A stretch of 22,651 bases of DNA from Anaerolineales bacterium UBA5195 (GCA_002412925.1 DHVZ01000088.1:1-22651), one strand, 5' to 3'. Counted from the stretch's first letter, positions 6,241-13,581 are shown. Translations and numbers: made by a program. The notes: a model not told the origin generated them from the letters alone.

Positions 6241-6918
6241 TTAATTCAACTCATCGTAAGAAGTGCGGGTTTCCTTATACTCGCCGGTAACCACGAAGAC
6301 CGTGCGTTCGCAAATGTTAGTCACGCGATCGGCGAAGCGTTCCAGGTTGTGCGCCGCCCATAAAAGCCAGTTGGCGCGCTCGATACTGCTGGGATCGACC
6401 AGGATGTAGGTCATCAATTCACGGTAAACCTGTACGTAAAGCTGATCCACTTCGTCATCTTCAGGCGGGATAAGCCGGGCGGTTTCGGCATCTTCATTGA
6501 CAAAAGCCGCCAGGGCGCGATGCAGCATGCTCGTTCCCTTTTCGGCCATGCGAGGGATATCCACCAGCGGCTTGAGCAATGGCTGGTCACCCATCCGGCG
6601 ATTGATTACGCCGATGCCTTTGGCATAATCGCCCATGCGTTCCAGTTCGCCGATCACTTCCAGGATGGAGGCAATCACGCGCAAGTCGCGCGCCATGGGC
6701 TGCTGGGTGGCAATCACGATCATGACACGATTTTCCAAATCGAAACGTTTGGCATTGATGTCTTTATCAGCGCTGATAATTCTCTCGGACCAGGCCAGGT
6801 CGCGTTTTTTTAGGGCTTCCACAGAATCGATGGTGGCCTGTTCCACCATGCTGCCCATTAACAGGATTTCATCTTTGAGCTGCTGGATTTCCTGGTCAAA
6901 TGTTTTCCGAATTGCCAT
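6241..6918 (-). CDS. phoU: PhoU phosphate-signalling protein (copy 2)
   Basis: This 225-aa PhoU has two helical repeats bearing the metal-binding motifs LERMGDYAKG and NLERFADRVTNICE. It is a close paralogue of PhoU1; long blocks such as QQPMARDLRV and the segment around LVDIPRMAEKGTSMLHRAL are nearly identical, which suggests duplication within this lineage. It is the final gene of Pst operon 2, 43 bases after arsC, and ends at the bidirectional terminator. It presumably reports transport by system 2 to the PhoR/PhoB-type two-component system and limits uptake. No such kinase/regulator pair is encoded in this window. Confidence 0.95.
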   Translation of the reverse strand: MAIRKTFDQEIQQLKDEILLMGSMVEQATIDSVEALKKRDLAWSERIISADKDINAKRFDLENRVMIVIATQQPMARDLRVIASILEVIGELERMGDYAKGIGVINRRMGDQPLLKPLVDIPRMAEKGTSMLHRALAAFVNEDAETARLIPPEDDEVDQLYVQVYRELMTYILVDPSSIERANWLLWAAHNLERFADRVTNICERTVFVVTGEYKETRTSYDELN

Positions 6919-6961
6919 AAGGAGCCTTCTTCCTGAATGATTGGTACTTAATTTTACCCGA

Positions 6962-7435
6962 TTACGCTATTTTGGCCGGGTGAATCCCGCCACAAGCATC
7001 GGGGACTATCCCCTGCTCGCGCAGCCAGGTTTGGACTTTTTCGGCCATCTGGTCACGAATGACGCGCACCTTTGCCAAAACTTCATCTTGTGTGCCTACG
7101 ATGGCAGCTGGGTCCTCAAAGGGCCAGAAAAGGTGCTTGCCCATGCTCAGGAAAACGCGCGGACATTGCTCTTCAGCCCCGCCGCAAACGGTGACGGTAT
7201 AGGCAAAGGTCATTTTTCCCAGGTATTCGTTGACGCTTTTGGAAGACTGACCCTCCATGGATAGGCCGATTTCACTCATCACAGTTCTCACAACCGGTAG
7301 AATCTCGCCTTTGGGTTCCAATCCGGCGCTGAAAACCTCGAAATGGTCGCCCGCGTAAGCGCGCAGGAAGGCCTCGCCCATCTGGCTGCGGGCCGAGTTG
7401 CCGGTGCAAAGGAATAAGAATTTGGGTTTGCTCAT
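6962..7435 (-). CDS. arsC: Arsenate reductase ArsC, thioredoxin-coupled (LMW-PTP fold)
   Basis: This 157-aa cytoplasmic enzyme of the low-molecular-weight phosphatase fold reduces arsenate to arsenite. The oxyanion loop is C10-TGNSA-R16-S (CX5RS). Cys84 and Cys91 sit in the segment VCGGAEEQCP and match the resolving cysteine pair of the Bacillus/Staphylococcus thioredoxin-linked type (Cys82/Cys89). The motif FWPFEDPA is also family-typical. It starts one base after pstB3 ends and precedes phoU2, so it belongs to Pst operon 2. The placement makes sense because arsenate enters through phosphate transporters. No arsenite pump (arsB or acr3) is in the window. A plain protein-tyrosine phosphatase is less likely given the three cysteines. 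Confidence 0.92.
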   Translation of the reverse strand: MSKPKFLFLCTGNSARSQMGEAFLRAYAGDHFEVFSAGLEPKGEILPVVRTVMSEIGLSMEGQSSKSVNEYLGKMTFAYTVTVCGGAEEQCPRVFLSMGKHLFWPFEDPAAIVGTQDEVLAKVRVIRDQMAEKVQTWLREQGIVPDACGGIHPAKIA

Positions 7436-7436
7436 A

Positions 7437-8222
7437 TTAGCCGAACCTTCCTGTCACGTAGTCTTCCGTGCGTTTATCGCCGGGACGGGTGAAAATGACA
7501 TCGGTGCGGTCGTATTCGATGACTGTGCCAGAACGGGTTTCTTCGTAAAGCATCATCATCGCGGTAAAGTCAGAGACGCGCGCCGCCTGCTGCATGTTGT
7601 GGGTCACGATCAGGATGGTGTAATTCTGCTTAAGTTCCTGCATCAACTCTTCGATGCGCAGGGTCGAGATCGGGTCAAGGGCTGAGGCGGGTTCATCCAT
7701 CAGGATGATTTCAGGCTGGATGGCGATGGTACGGGCAATGCACAGGCGCTGCTGCTGCCCGCCCGAAAGGGCATAGGCGCTCTCCTTCAGTTTGTCCTTG
7801 ACTTCATCCCAGAGCGCTGCGGCCCGCAGGGCTTGTTCGACCAACTCATCCATGTTGCCCTTAAAGCCGTTGATGCGCGCGCCCCAGGAGATATTCTCGT
7901 AAATCGATTTTGGGAAGGGGTTGGGCTTCTGAAAGACCATTCCGATGCGGCGGCGCACTTCGACCGGGTCGATTTCCTTGCTGTACAGGTTGGTGCCGTG
8001 CAGTAAAATCTCCCCGCTGACGCGGCTGGTCGGCACGAAGTCGTTCATGCGGTTGAAAGCGCGCAAGAGGGTCGATTTTCCACAGCCTGAAGGGCCGATG
8101 ATGGCGGTGATTTTTCCTTTTTCGATTTGCAGGTCAACACCTTTTACGGCCTCAAACGGGCCGTAAAAAATGCTCAAATTGCGGGTTTCGATGGCGTAAT
8201 GTGAGTTATTTTCAGTTTGCAT
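7437..8222 (-). CDS. pstB: Phosphate ABC transporter ATPase PstB (system 2, canonical)
   Basis: This 261-aa ATPase carries the complete PstB set: Walker A GPSGCGKST (43-51), Q-loop MVFQKPNPFPKS (Gln98), signature LSGGQQQRLC (152-161), Walker B IILMDEPASALDP (Glu177), H-loop VTHNMQQAAR (His208) and the end EDYVTGRFG. It energises PstC2/PstA2. It is 17 bases downstream of pstA2 and one base upstream of arsC. Of the three PstB homologues here, this is the only one with no deviation in a key motif, so it may also serve system 1. Confidence 0.97.
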   Translation of the reverse strand: MQTENNSHYAIETRNLSIFYGPFEAVKGVDLQIEKGKITAIIGPSGCGKSTLLRAFNRMNDFVPTSRVSGEILLHGTNLYSKEIDPVEVRRRIGMVFQKPNPFPKSIYENISWGARINGFKGNMDELVEQALRAAALWDEVKDKLKESAYALSGGQQQRLCIARTIAIQPEIILMDEPASALDPISTLRIEELMQELKQNYTILIVTHNMQQAARVSDFTAMMMLYEETRSGTVIEYDRTDVIFTRPGDKRTEDYVTGRFG

Positions 8223-8239
8223 GTCTTTTCTCTCTTGCT

Positions 8240-9475
8240 TTAGTAACGCCGCTGGAAGCGGTTCCGTAACAAAATGGCAGTGGCATTCAGGGTCAGGAGC
8301 AGGGCCAGCAGGACCAGGATGGCCGCCGCCGCAATGGCGTGAAATTCACCCTGGGCGCGAGAAGTCCACTGGTAGATCTGGATCGGCAGGGCAGTAAACT
8401 TGCTAAACGGACCGCTCGGATCGATGCTGATAAAGGTCGAAGCGCCGACGATAATCAAGGGGGCCGTTTCACCCACCGCGCGCGACATGGCCAGAATGCT
8501 GCCGGTCAGGATGCCGGGCAGGGCGTTTGGCAGAACGTGACTCCAGACGGTTTGCCAGCGAGTTGCGCCAACGCCAAAGGCTGCCTGGCGAATGGAATCT
8601 GGCACAGCTTTGATGGCTTCCTGGGCGTTGATAATCACCAAAGGCAAGACCAGGATACCCATCGTCAGCCCGGCAGAAAGAATGGTGCGCCCATTCGAGT
8701 CGGTCACGCCGAACATTGCGCCGCTGGTCAGGGCTTCCATGGCGCGCACGAAAATTGCCAGGCCGAGCATCCCGTAAACAATCGATGGAACACCGGCCAG
8801 GTTGTTGATGTTGGTCTGGATAATTTTGTTGATCAGGCTTTTCTTGCTGGCGTATTCCTGTAAATAAACCGCTGCTCCTACGCCCACGGGCAGGGCAACG
8901 GAAATCGCAATTCCTACCAGCCAGAGCGTGCCGAGCAGGGCAGTCCGCACCCCGGCAAACTCGGCCCGGCTCGACATGGGCATGTTCAGGAAGCGCGGCG
9001 TCAACCACGAGCGAAACTCCAGCCGCGCGCCGGGAAATTTTTCGGCAACTTGGGCTTCAATTTCAGTTCTGCGGAAAATCGAATCGAACAAGGGATAGGT
9101 TTCCAGCGTTTTGATCTGGATGATACGCTCAATGACCAGCGCGTATAACTCAGCTTGGCCGCGTTTTTCCATTGCAGTTTCGTTGTCCAGTTTGTTATAC
9201 GCGCCGCGTGAAAGGTTGGCTTTCAACAGGGAGATCAGTTCGTCTTTGTCCAGATCGTCCAGGGGTTTTTCGCTGATCAGTGCCGGGTCTTTTTTGAACT
9301 CGTAAGCTACATAACCAAAGGCGCCATCGGCCACATTCAAAATCAAGGCAGACAGGCTGAGGATGGCAATCAATAAAGCCAAAAGGAAGATGGTCTGCCA
9401 AACCCAGGCGGTTCGGTAACGCGCGGCGACAAACTTTTGCAAATCATGCTCTTTGGGATAGGTGTATTTTGCCAT
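8240..9475 (-). CDS. pstA: Phosphate ABC transporter permease PstA with a large N-terminal insertion (system 2)
   Basis: With ATG 9475 as start, which begins four bases after the pstC2 stop, the protein is 411 aa; a longer reading from a TTG at 9511 would overlap pstC2. That is about 120 residues more than PstA1. The extra part lies between the first TM (about 24-47) and the core, roughly residues 50-170, is charged and mostly helical (DDLDKDELISLLKANLSRG), and should face outside. The core has LPVGVGAAVYLQEYA, the coupling loop QEAIKAVPDSIRQAAFGVGA and SRAVGETAPLIIVGA. It forms the phosphate channel with PstC2. The insertion is known in some long PstA forms but has no assigned role that I know of; it might contact the double PstS. 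Confidence 0.93.
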   Translation of the reverse strand: MAKYTYPKEHDLQKFVAARYRTAWVWQTIFLLALLIAILSLSALILNVADGAFGYVAYEFKKDPALISEKPLDDLDKDELISLLKANLSRGAYNKLDNETAMEKRGQAELYALVIERIIQIKTLETYPLFDSIFRRTEIEAQVAEKFPGARLEFRSWLTPRFLNMPMSSRAEFAGVRTALLGTLWLVGIAISVALPVGVGAAVYLQEYASKKSLINKIIQTNINNLAGVPSIVYGMLGLAIFVRAMEALTSGAMFGVTDSNGRTILSAGLTMGILVLPLVIINAQEAIKAVPDSIRQAAFGVGATRWQTVWSHVLPNALPGILTGSILAMSRAVGETAPLIIVGASTFISIDPSGPFSKFTALPIQIYQWTSRAQGEFHAIAAAAILVLLALLLTLNATAILLRNRFQRRY

Positions 9476-9479
9476 CAGG

Positions 9480-10433
9480 TTACTCGTATTGTTCGCGGAA
9501 TTTGGCGACAATCCACTGGCTGACCAGGTTCAAGACCAGGGTTACCACGAAAAGTACCAGGGCAATCGCAAACAGGCTGTTGTAATCGATCGTGTTATAT
9601 GAAAGGTCGCCGCCGCTGATGCGGGCGATGTGGGCGGTCATGGTTTCAGCGGCATCCAGCGGGTTGAAACTGAAACGGGAGGTTGCGCCGGAAGCCACCG
9701 CCACGATCATGGTTTCACCAACCGCGCGCGAAATGCCAACAATGATCGCAGCGCCAATGCCTGAAAGCGCCGCCGGAAGGATGACCTGGGTGCTGGCTTC
9801 GAAGGGTGTCGCGCCCATGGCATAGGCCGCTTCACGCAGGGAATTGGGCACCGCGCTCAGGGCGTCTTCGCTCATCGAGGAAATCAGCGGCAGGATCATG
9901 ATCCCCATCACGATCCCGGCCGAGAGCATGTTATAGACCCCCAGGGTCTCCTGCCCAATTAAGTTGCGCAGGATGGGAGTGACAAACAGCAGGGCAAAAT
10001 AACCGTAGACGACGGTTGGAATGCCCGCCAGGATTTCGAGTACCGGCTTAAGAATGGCGCGCGCGCGGGGGCTGGCATATTCGCTCAGGTAAATGGCCGC
10101 GCTCATTCCCAGCGGCAGGGCAACCAGCATCGCAATCGCGCTGGTTGTCAGGGTGGCGCTGACCAGCGCCCAGATGCCAAATTGTCCAATCGCCGGCTGC
10201 CACTGGGTGGTCAGGAAGAACTCCCTAAAGCCCACCTGGGGGTCATTGAAAAACAGCAAAGCCTGGTCGCCCAGGACAATCACAATACTGACGGTTACAA
10301 AAACAGTCAGGAAACCGACCACAAACAGGGAGGCTTCCACAAGGCCTTCACCAAGGCGGAGTTTTTTACGCAGGTTTCCGTTCTGGAAGCCCAGGGTGGA
10401 CGCAGACGGGATGGTTGTTGTTTCGGTTGTCAT
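9480..10433 (-). CDS. pstC: Phosphate ABC transporter permease PstC (system 2)
   Basis: This 317-aa inner-membrane permease has a polar, Thr-rich N-terminus of about 25 residues before the first TM (about 35-56) and then the PstC core LPLGMSAAIYLSEYASP. The coupling loop is SEDALSAVPNSLREAAYAMG and the family motif is GISRAVGETMIVAVASGA. It pairs with PstA2. The ATG at 10433 is 151 bases from the end of the double pstS, a gap holding a terminator-like hairpin. It shares only family-level similarity with PstC1, so the two Pst systems are not a recent tandem copy of each other. Confidence 0.95.
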   Translation of the reverse strand: MTTETTTIPSASTLGFQNGNLRKKLRLGEGLVEASLFVVGFLTVFVTVSIVIVLGDQALLFFNDPQVGFREFFLTTQWQPAIGQFGIWALVSATLTTSAIAMLVALPLGMSAAIYLSEYASPRARAILKPVLEILAGIPTVVYGYFALLFVTPILRNLIGQETLGVYNMLSAGIVMGIMILPLISSMSEDALSAVPNSLREAAYAMGATPFEASTQVILPAALSGIGAAIIVGISRAVGETMIVAVASGATSRFSFNPLDAAETMTAHIARISGGDLSYNTIDYNSLFAIALVLFVVTLVLNLVSQWIVAKFREQYE

Positions 10434-10521
10434 GGCAGCTCACAACTCACATGCTCTTCACAGGTTCCAAAATCTCCAGGTTTTCCCATTTCTTGAAAGT
10501 CTGGAGACTTTCGCCCCTGTG

Positions 10522-10566
10522 TAAAAAGGAGGGTAGGGCTGGCCTCCCTGCAGAGAGACCAGCCCT
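10522..10566 (-). terminator. Attenuating terminator between double pstS and pstC2
   Basis: In minus-strand RNA, 10566-10553 pairs with 10548-10535 (14 bp including two G-U pairs, loop TGCA), followed after a few bases by TTTTT. A second, weaker hairpin (TCTCCAG 10473-10479 with CTGGAGA 10501-10507) lies nearer pstC2. Such a partial terminator would let more PstS than permease be made, as in other pst operons. Confidence 0.7.
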
Positions 10567-10584
10567 GATGAAATGGGGATGAGG

Positions 10585-12564
10585 TTACTTGCCCAGCGCG
10601 GCGTACCAGGCGCCCCAGGAGCCATAGATGGACTTGGCGGGGGCGGGGAAGTAGCCGACATCGACGATGTTGTCATCCAAGTTTTGCAGGTAGAAGGCGA
10701 TGAAGGCAGCCACTTGTGGTTTTTCCTGCATGATTTTGGCGGTGGAGTAGATGAAGAGCGGGCGGGCCAGGGGGTAGGAGCCGTCATCGACGTGCTTCTG
10801 GGAAGGCTCGACATCGTTGACAGACAGCGCCTTGAGCTTGTTGGTGTTTTCGACATAGTAAGCGTAGCCGAAGTAACCGATGGCATATTGGTCGCCAGCG
10901 ACGCCCTGGACGAGGACGTTGTCGTCTTCGGAGAGTTGGACGCCTTCGAGGCCGAGCAGGGCGGCCTTACCGGCAGCCACATCAGCTTTGCCTTCGGCGT
11001 TCTTGAAAGCGGGAGCCATGACTTCTTCGACGAAGTAATCGAAGGTGCCGGAGTCGGAGCCGGGGCTGTAGACGGTGATCTTGCCATCGGGGTAGGCCGG
11101 GTTGAGTTCTTTCCAGGATTTGACCTGGCCGGAGAAGACTTTGGCGAGTTCTTCCTTGCTGATACTGGTCAGGAAGGTGTTCTGGGTCGAGACGACGATT
11201 GCCAGGGCGTCGGTGCCGATGCGGAATTCGAGCGGTTCGCGGCCAATTGCCTTGCAGTTGTCCACTTCGCTGCTCTTGATGGCGCGGGAGGCGTTCGAGA
11301 TGTCGCTCTCACCGGCCTTGCAGAAGCGTTCGAAACCAGCGCCGGAGCCGATGCTGTCGACGGTGATGTTGCCGGTGTAGCCTTCCTGCTGGAAGAGTTC
11401 GGCCATGCGTTCAGAGACCGGGAAAACGGTCGAGGAACCGGCGGTGATAATATCGCCGCTGACCATATCGGAGTTCAGTTCCACGTTCTGGGTGGAGAGC
11501 CAGGCGCCCCAGGAGCCGTAGATGGACTTGGCGGGGGCGGGGAAGTAGCCGACATCGACGATATTGTCATCCAGGTTTTGCAGGTAGAAGGCGATGAAGG
11601 CAGCCACTTGTGGTTTTTCCTGCATGATTTTGGCGGTGGAGTAGATGAAGAGCGGGCGGGCCAGGGGGTAGGAGCCGTCATCGACGTGCTTCTGGGAAGG
11701 CTCGACATCGTTGACAGACAGCGCCTTGAGCTTGTTGGTGTTTTCGACATAGTAAGCGTAGCCGAAGTAACCGATGGCATATTGGTCGCCAGCGACGCCC
11801 TGGACGAGGACGTTGTCATCTTCGGAGAGTTGGACGCCTTCGAGGCCGAGCAGTGCAGCCTTACCGGCAGCCACGTCAGCTTTGCCTTCGGCGTTCTTGA
11901 AAGCGGGAGCCATGACTTCTTCGACGAAGTAATCGAAGGTGCCGGAGTCGGAGCCGGGGCTGTAGACGGTGATCTTGCCATCGGGGTAGGCTGGGTTGAG
12001 TTCTTTCCAGGATTTGACCTGGCCGGAGAAGACTTTGGCGAGTTCTTCCTTGCTGATACTGGTCAGGAAGGTGTTCTGGGTCGAGACGACGATTGCCAGG
12101 GCGTCGGTGCCGATGCGGAATTCGAGCGGTTCGCGGCCAATTGCCTGGCAGTTGTCCACTTCGCTGCTCTTGATGGCGCGGGAGGCGTTCGAGATGTCGC
12201 TCTCACCGGCCTTGCAGAAGCGTTCGAAACCAGCGCCGGAGCCGATGCTGTCGACGGTGATGTTGCCGGTGTAACCTTCCTGCTGGAAGAGTTCGGCCAT
12301 GCGTTCGGAGACCGGGAAAACGGTCGAGGAACCGGCGGTGATAATATCGCCGCTGACTTCGTCAGGGGCAGGGGCCATCGGCAGGACGATGGGCAGGATT
12401 TCTTCGGTTGCAGCGGGGGCAGCGGTTGTTTCAGAAGCTTTGGTCGCTTCTGGGGCTTTGGTTGCTGCAGGCGCGGCAGTTTCCGCCGCAGGTGCGCCGC
12501 AGGCGGCCAGCAGCAGGCTGGCAATGATCAGGGCGGCGAACAGGGTGAATAATTTGTTACGCAT
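10585..12564 (-). CDS. pstS: Double-domain phosphate-binding lipoprotein PstS-PstS
   Basis: This 659-aa lipoprotein has a signal peptide ending at LLAAC (Cys22), an Ala/Thr/Glu/Pro-rich spacer to residue 69, then two PstS modules (70-355 and 368-653) joined by a 12-residue linker, with a six-residue tail. Each module carries phosphate-binding loops AGSSTVFPVS, SIGSGAGFERF, DISNASRAI and SPGSDSGTFDYF. An ordinary PstS is about half this length. The modules differ at one residue only (Gln in DNCQAIG against Lys in DNCKAIG), while the DNA differs at about eleven sites, nearly all silent. It follows its own TATAAT and an AAGGAG ribosome site. It would deliver phosphate to PstC2/PstA2. What two identical sites on one anchor achieve is unknown. 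Confidence 0.93.
   Translation of the reverse strand: MRNKLFTLFAALIIASLLLAACGAPAAETAAPAATKAPEATKASETTAAPAATEEILPIVLPMAPAPDEVSGDIITAGSSTVFPVSERMAELFQQEGYTGNITVDSIGSGAGFERFCKAGESDISNASRAIKSSEVDNCQAIGREPLEFRIGTDALAIVVSTQNTFLTSISKEELAKVFSGQVKSWKELNPAYPDGKITVYSPGSDSGTFDYFVEEVMAPAFKNAEGKADVAAGKAALLGLEGVQLSEDDNVLVQGVAGDQYAIGYFGYAYYVENTNKLKALSVNDVEPSQKHVDDGSYPLARPLFIYSTAKIMQEKPQVAAFIAFYLQNLDDNIVDVGYFPAPAKSIYGSWGAWLSTQNVELNSDMVSGDIITAGSSTVFPVSERMAELFQQEGYTGNITVDSIGSGAGFERFCKAGESDISNASRAIKSSEVDNCKAIGREPLEFRIGTDALAIVVSTQNTFLTSISKEELAKVFSGQVKSWKELNPAYPDGKITVYSPGSDSGTFDYFVEEVMAPAFKNAEGKADVAAGKAALLGLEGVQLSEDDNVLVQGVAGDQYAIGYFGYAYYVENTNKLKALSVNDVEPSQKHVDDGSYPLARPLFIYSTAKIMQEKPQVAAFIAFYLQNLDDNIVDVGYFPAPAKSIYGSWGAWYAALGK
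10606..11463 (-). repeat. Tandem PstS module, distal copy
   Basis: This 858-bp unit encodes residues 368-653 of the double PstS and repeats 11500-12357 with a period of exactly 894 bp (298 codons). I count about eleven differences, of which one changes an amino acid. Confidence 0.95.
11500..12357 (-). repeat. Tandem PstS module, proximal copy
   Basis: This 858-bp unit encodes residues 70-355. It is separated from the distal copy by a unique 36-bp linker. Both ends of the similarity are sharp (diverging before the CCAGGCGCC end and after the GCCGCTGAC end), as expected for an in-frame unequal duplication of one binding domain. Confidence 0.95.
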
Positions 12565-12582
12565 TTTTGTTTTCTCCTTAGA

Positions 12583-12588
12583 ATTATA
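12583..12588 (-). promoter_or_regulatory. Internal promoter (-10) for the double pstS
   Basis: A perfect TATAAT lies on the minus strand 18 bases before the ATG, with AAGGAG between them. The -35 is weak (TTGCCT or GCTTGC, 15-17 bases upstream). Further upstream, TTAACA (12654) and TTAACG (12665) form an 11-bp-spaced pair like half of a Gram-positive PhoP box. It would allow pstS to be expressed apart from the PHP and microprotein genes. Confidence 0.5.
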
Positions 12589-12653
12589 AAAAAGTTACCA
12601 TACAGGCAAGCCTTATTTTCCCACCTGGCTATTAAGGGCAATGGAAGGTTTGT

Positions 12654-12767
12654 TTAACATCTGGTTAACGATTTGTGCCTATTCATATACTGGCGGCGCT
12701 GCTGCACCGTGTCGATGGCAACAATTGCGATGAAAGCCGAGATGGAAAACCCAAGAATCAGTTCCAT
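12654..12767 (-). CDS. 37-aa single-TM microprotein
   Basis: This short ORF begins at ATG 12767 with AGGAGC seven bases upstream; that ribosome site overlaps the stop codon of the PHP gene (12777), so the two are probably translationally coupled. The protein starts MELILGFSISAFIAIVAI, one hydrophobic helix of about 16 residues, followed by a basic tail (DTVQQRRQYMNRHKSLTRC) that should lie in the cytoplasm. It ends 89 bases before the double pstS. I do not recognise it. The tight spacing, strong ribosome site and sensible membrane topology support a real gene, possibly an accessory subunit of the neighbouring Pst transporter. Confidence 0.6.
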   Translation of the reverse strand: MELILGFSISAFIAIVAIDTVQQRRQYMNRHKSLTRC

Positions 12768-12776
12768 GTTTTGCTC

Positions 12777-13487
12777 CTAGCCTGCCAGCGCAGGGATTAA
12801 ACGAACCGGAGCGCTGGCTAGATAATTTGCGGCCCACAATCCCAGGGTCTGGAGAGCGTTCCACTCGGGGCCTTTTTGCACCTGGGTGGTTCCCATCCAG
12901 AGCGCGGCTACCAACTCAGGGATGGTTTGGCCGGCGAAAGTTGTTGCGCCTAACCCGATTGCCTCAAGCACGTGCGCATCGCTGCTGCCGGTTTCGGCCA
13001 CACTTAGGCGTTCAGCCAGGATTTTGGCCCCAATGTTGCCTTCACGGTCCAAGGTGGTGGCGTTGTAGGTCTCGATCCCGATCAAGATTCTTCCGGCTTG
13101 CTGGTCAAGCAAGGCCCGGCGGATCGAGTAAGCGCTCAGGCTTTTCATGCTCATACCGGTTGCCATGGGGTGCGGGGCGATGCAGAAACCGCCCTGTTCG
13201 CCCACGCGTTGGATCGTCTCGATCAGCGGGAGGCCAGCGGGGATGAGTTTGCGGATGGATAACGCCAGCAAATCGCCTTCTGCAGTTGTGATTTCCACGC
13301 CGGGGATGACTTGCAGGCCGTATTTTGGCGCGAGCTGTTCCGCCTGGAGCGCGCCACGGATTTCATCGTGGTCGGTGATGGCGAGGATGTCCAGCCCAAC
13401 CTGGCTGGCGCGTTTGAGCACGGCGGGGACGGTGGCCGTGCCGTCGTAACTGAAAATTGTGTGCATGTGTAAATCAGCGAGTCCCAT
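12777..13487 (-). CDS. PHP-domain metal-dependent phosphoesterase
   Basis: This 236-aa PHP-domain protein has metal ligands in the usual order: HMH (His7, His9), Asp15, TDHDE (His40), GVEIT (Glu65), APHP (His106) and SSDAH (Asp170, His172). The family includes enzymes that remove 3'-phosphates from nucleotides and oligonucleotides (YciV/RnaAM-like) and histidinol-phosphatase relatives. The compact size and motif order fit the YciV-like group, with no helical insertion. The ribosome site AAAGGAG precedes ATG 13487. It heads the gene run leading into Pst operon 2, so phosphate recovery from nucleotides or a signalling role is plausible but unproven. Confidence 0.85.
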   Translation of the reverse strand: MGLADLHMHTIFSYDGTATVPAVLKRASQVGLDILAITDHDEIRGALQAEQLAPKYGLQVIPGVEITTAEGDLLALSIRKLIPAGLPLIETIQRVGEQGGFCIAPHPMATGMSMKSLSAYSIRRALLDQQAGRILIGIETYNATTLDREGNIGAKILAERLSVAETGSSDAHVLEAIGLGATTFAGQTIPELVAALWMGTTQVQKGPEWNALQTLGLWAANYLASAPVRLIPALAG

Positions 13488-13528
13488 ATTTTTCTCCTTT
13501 TGTTACCCAAGTCTAGCTTTAAACGATT

Positions 13529-13575
13529 AACGCCCCTGAAACGGGGCGTTTCGGAAACAATATGACATTGTTTCA
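13529..13575. repeat. Two adjacent hairpins at the recombinase end (terminator or attachment-site candidate)
   Basis: AACGCCCC-type arms 13530-13536 and 13543-13549 form a 7-8 bp GC-rich stem, and GAAACAAT (13554-13561) is exactly mirrored by ATTGTTTC (13567-13574) around ATGAC. They lie just past the stop codon of the serine recombinase (13582) and before the PHP gene. They may terminate recombinase transcription; the T run is short. The second dyad also has the size and symmetry of a serine-integrase crossover core, so this may be the left junction of the element. Confidence 0.4.
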
Positions 13576-13581
13576 GCTATC

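Noticed and set aside
10606..12357. Assembly artefact creating the tandem pstS modules
   Set aside because: The copies differ at about eleven scattered sites, mostly silent, and are joined by a unique linker, which fits a real duplication; long reads would settle it.
10573..12552. 659-codon plus-strand open frame opposite the double pstS
   Set aside because: It mirrors the double PstS and repeats only because the minus-strand gene does; the real signal peptide, lipobox and binding loops are on the minus strand.
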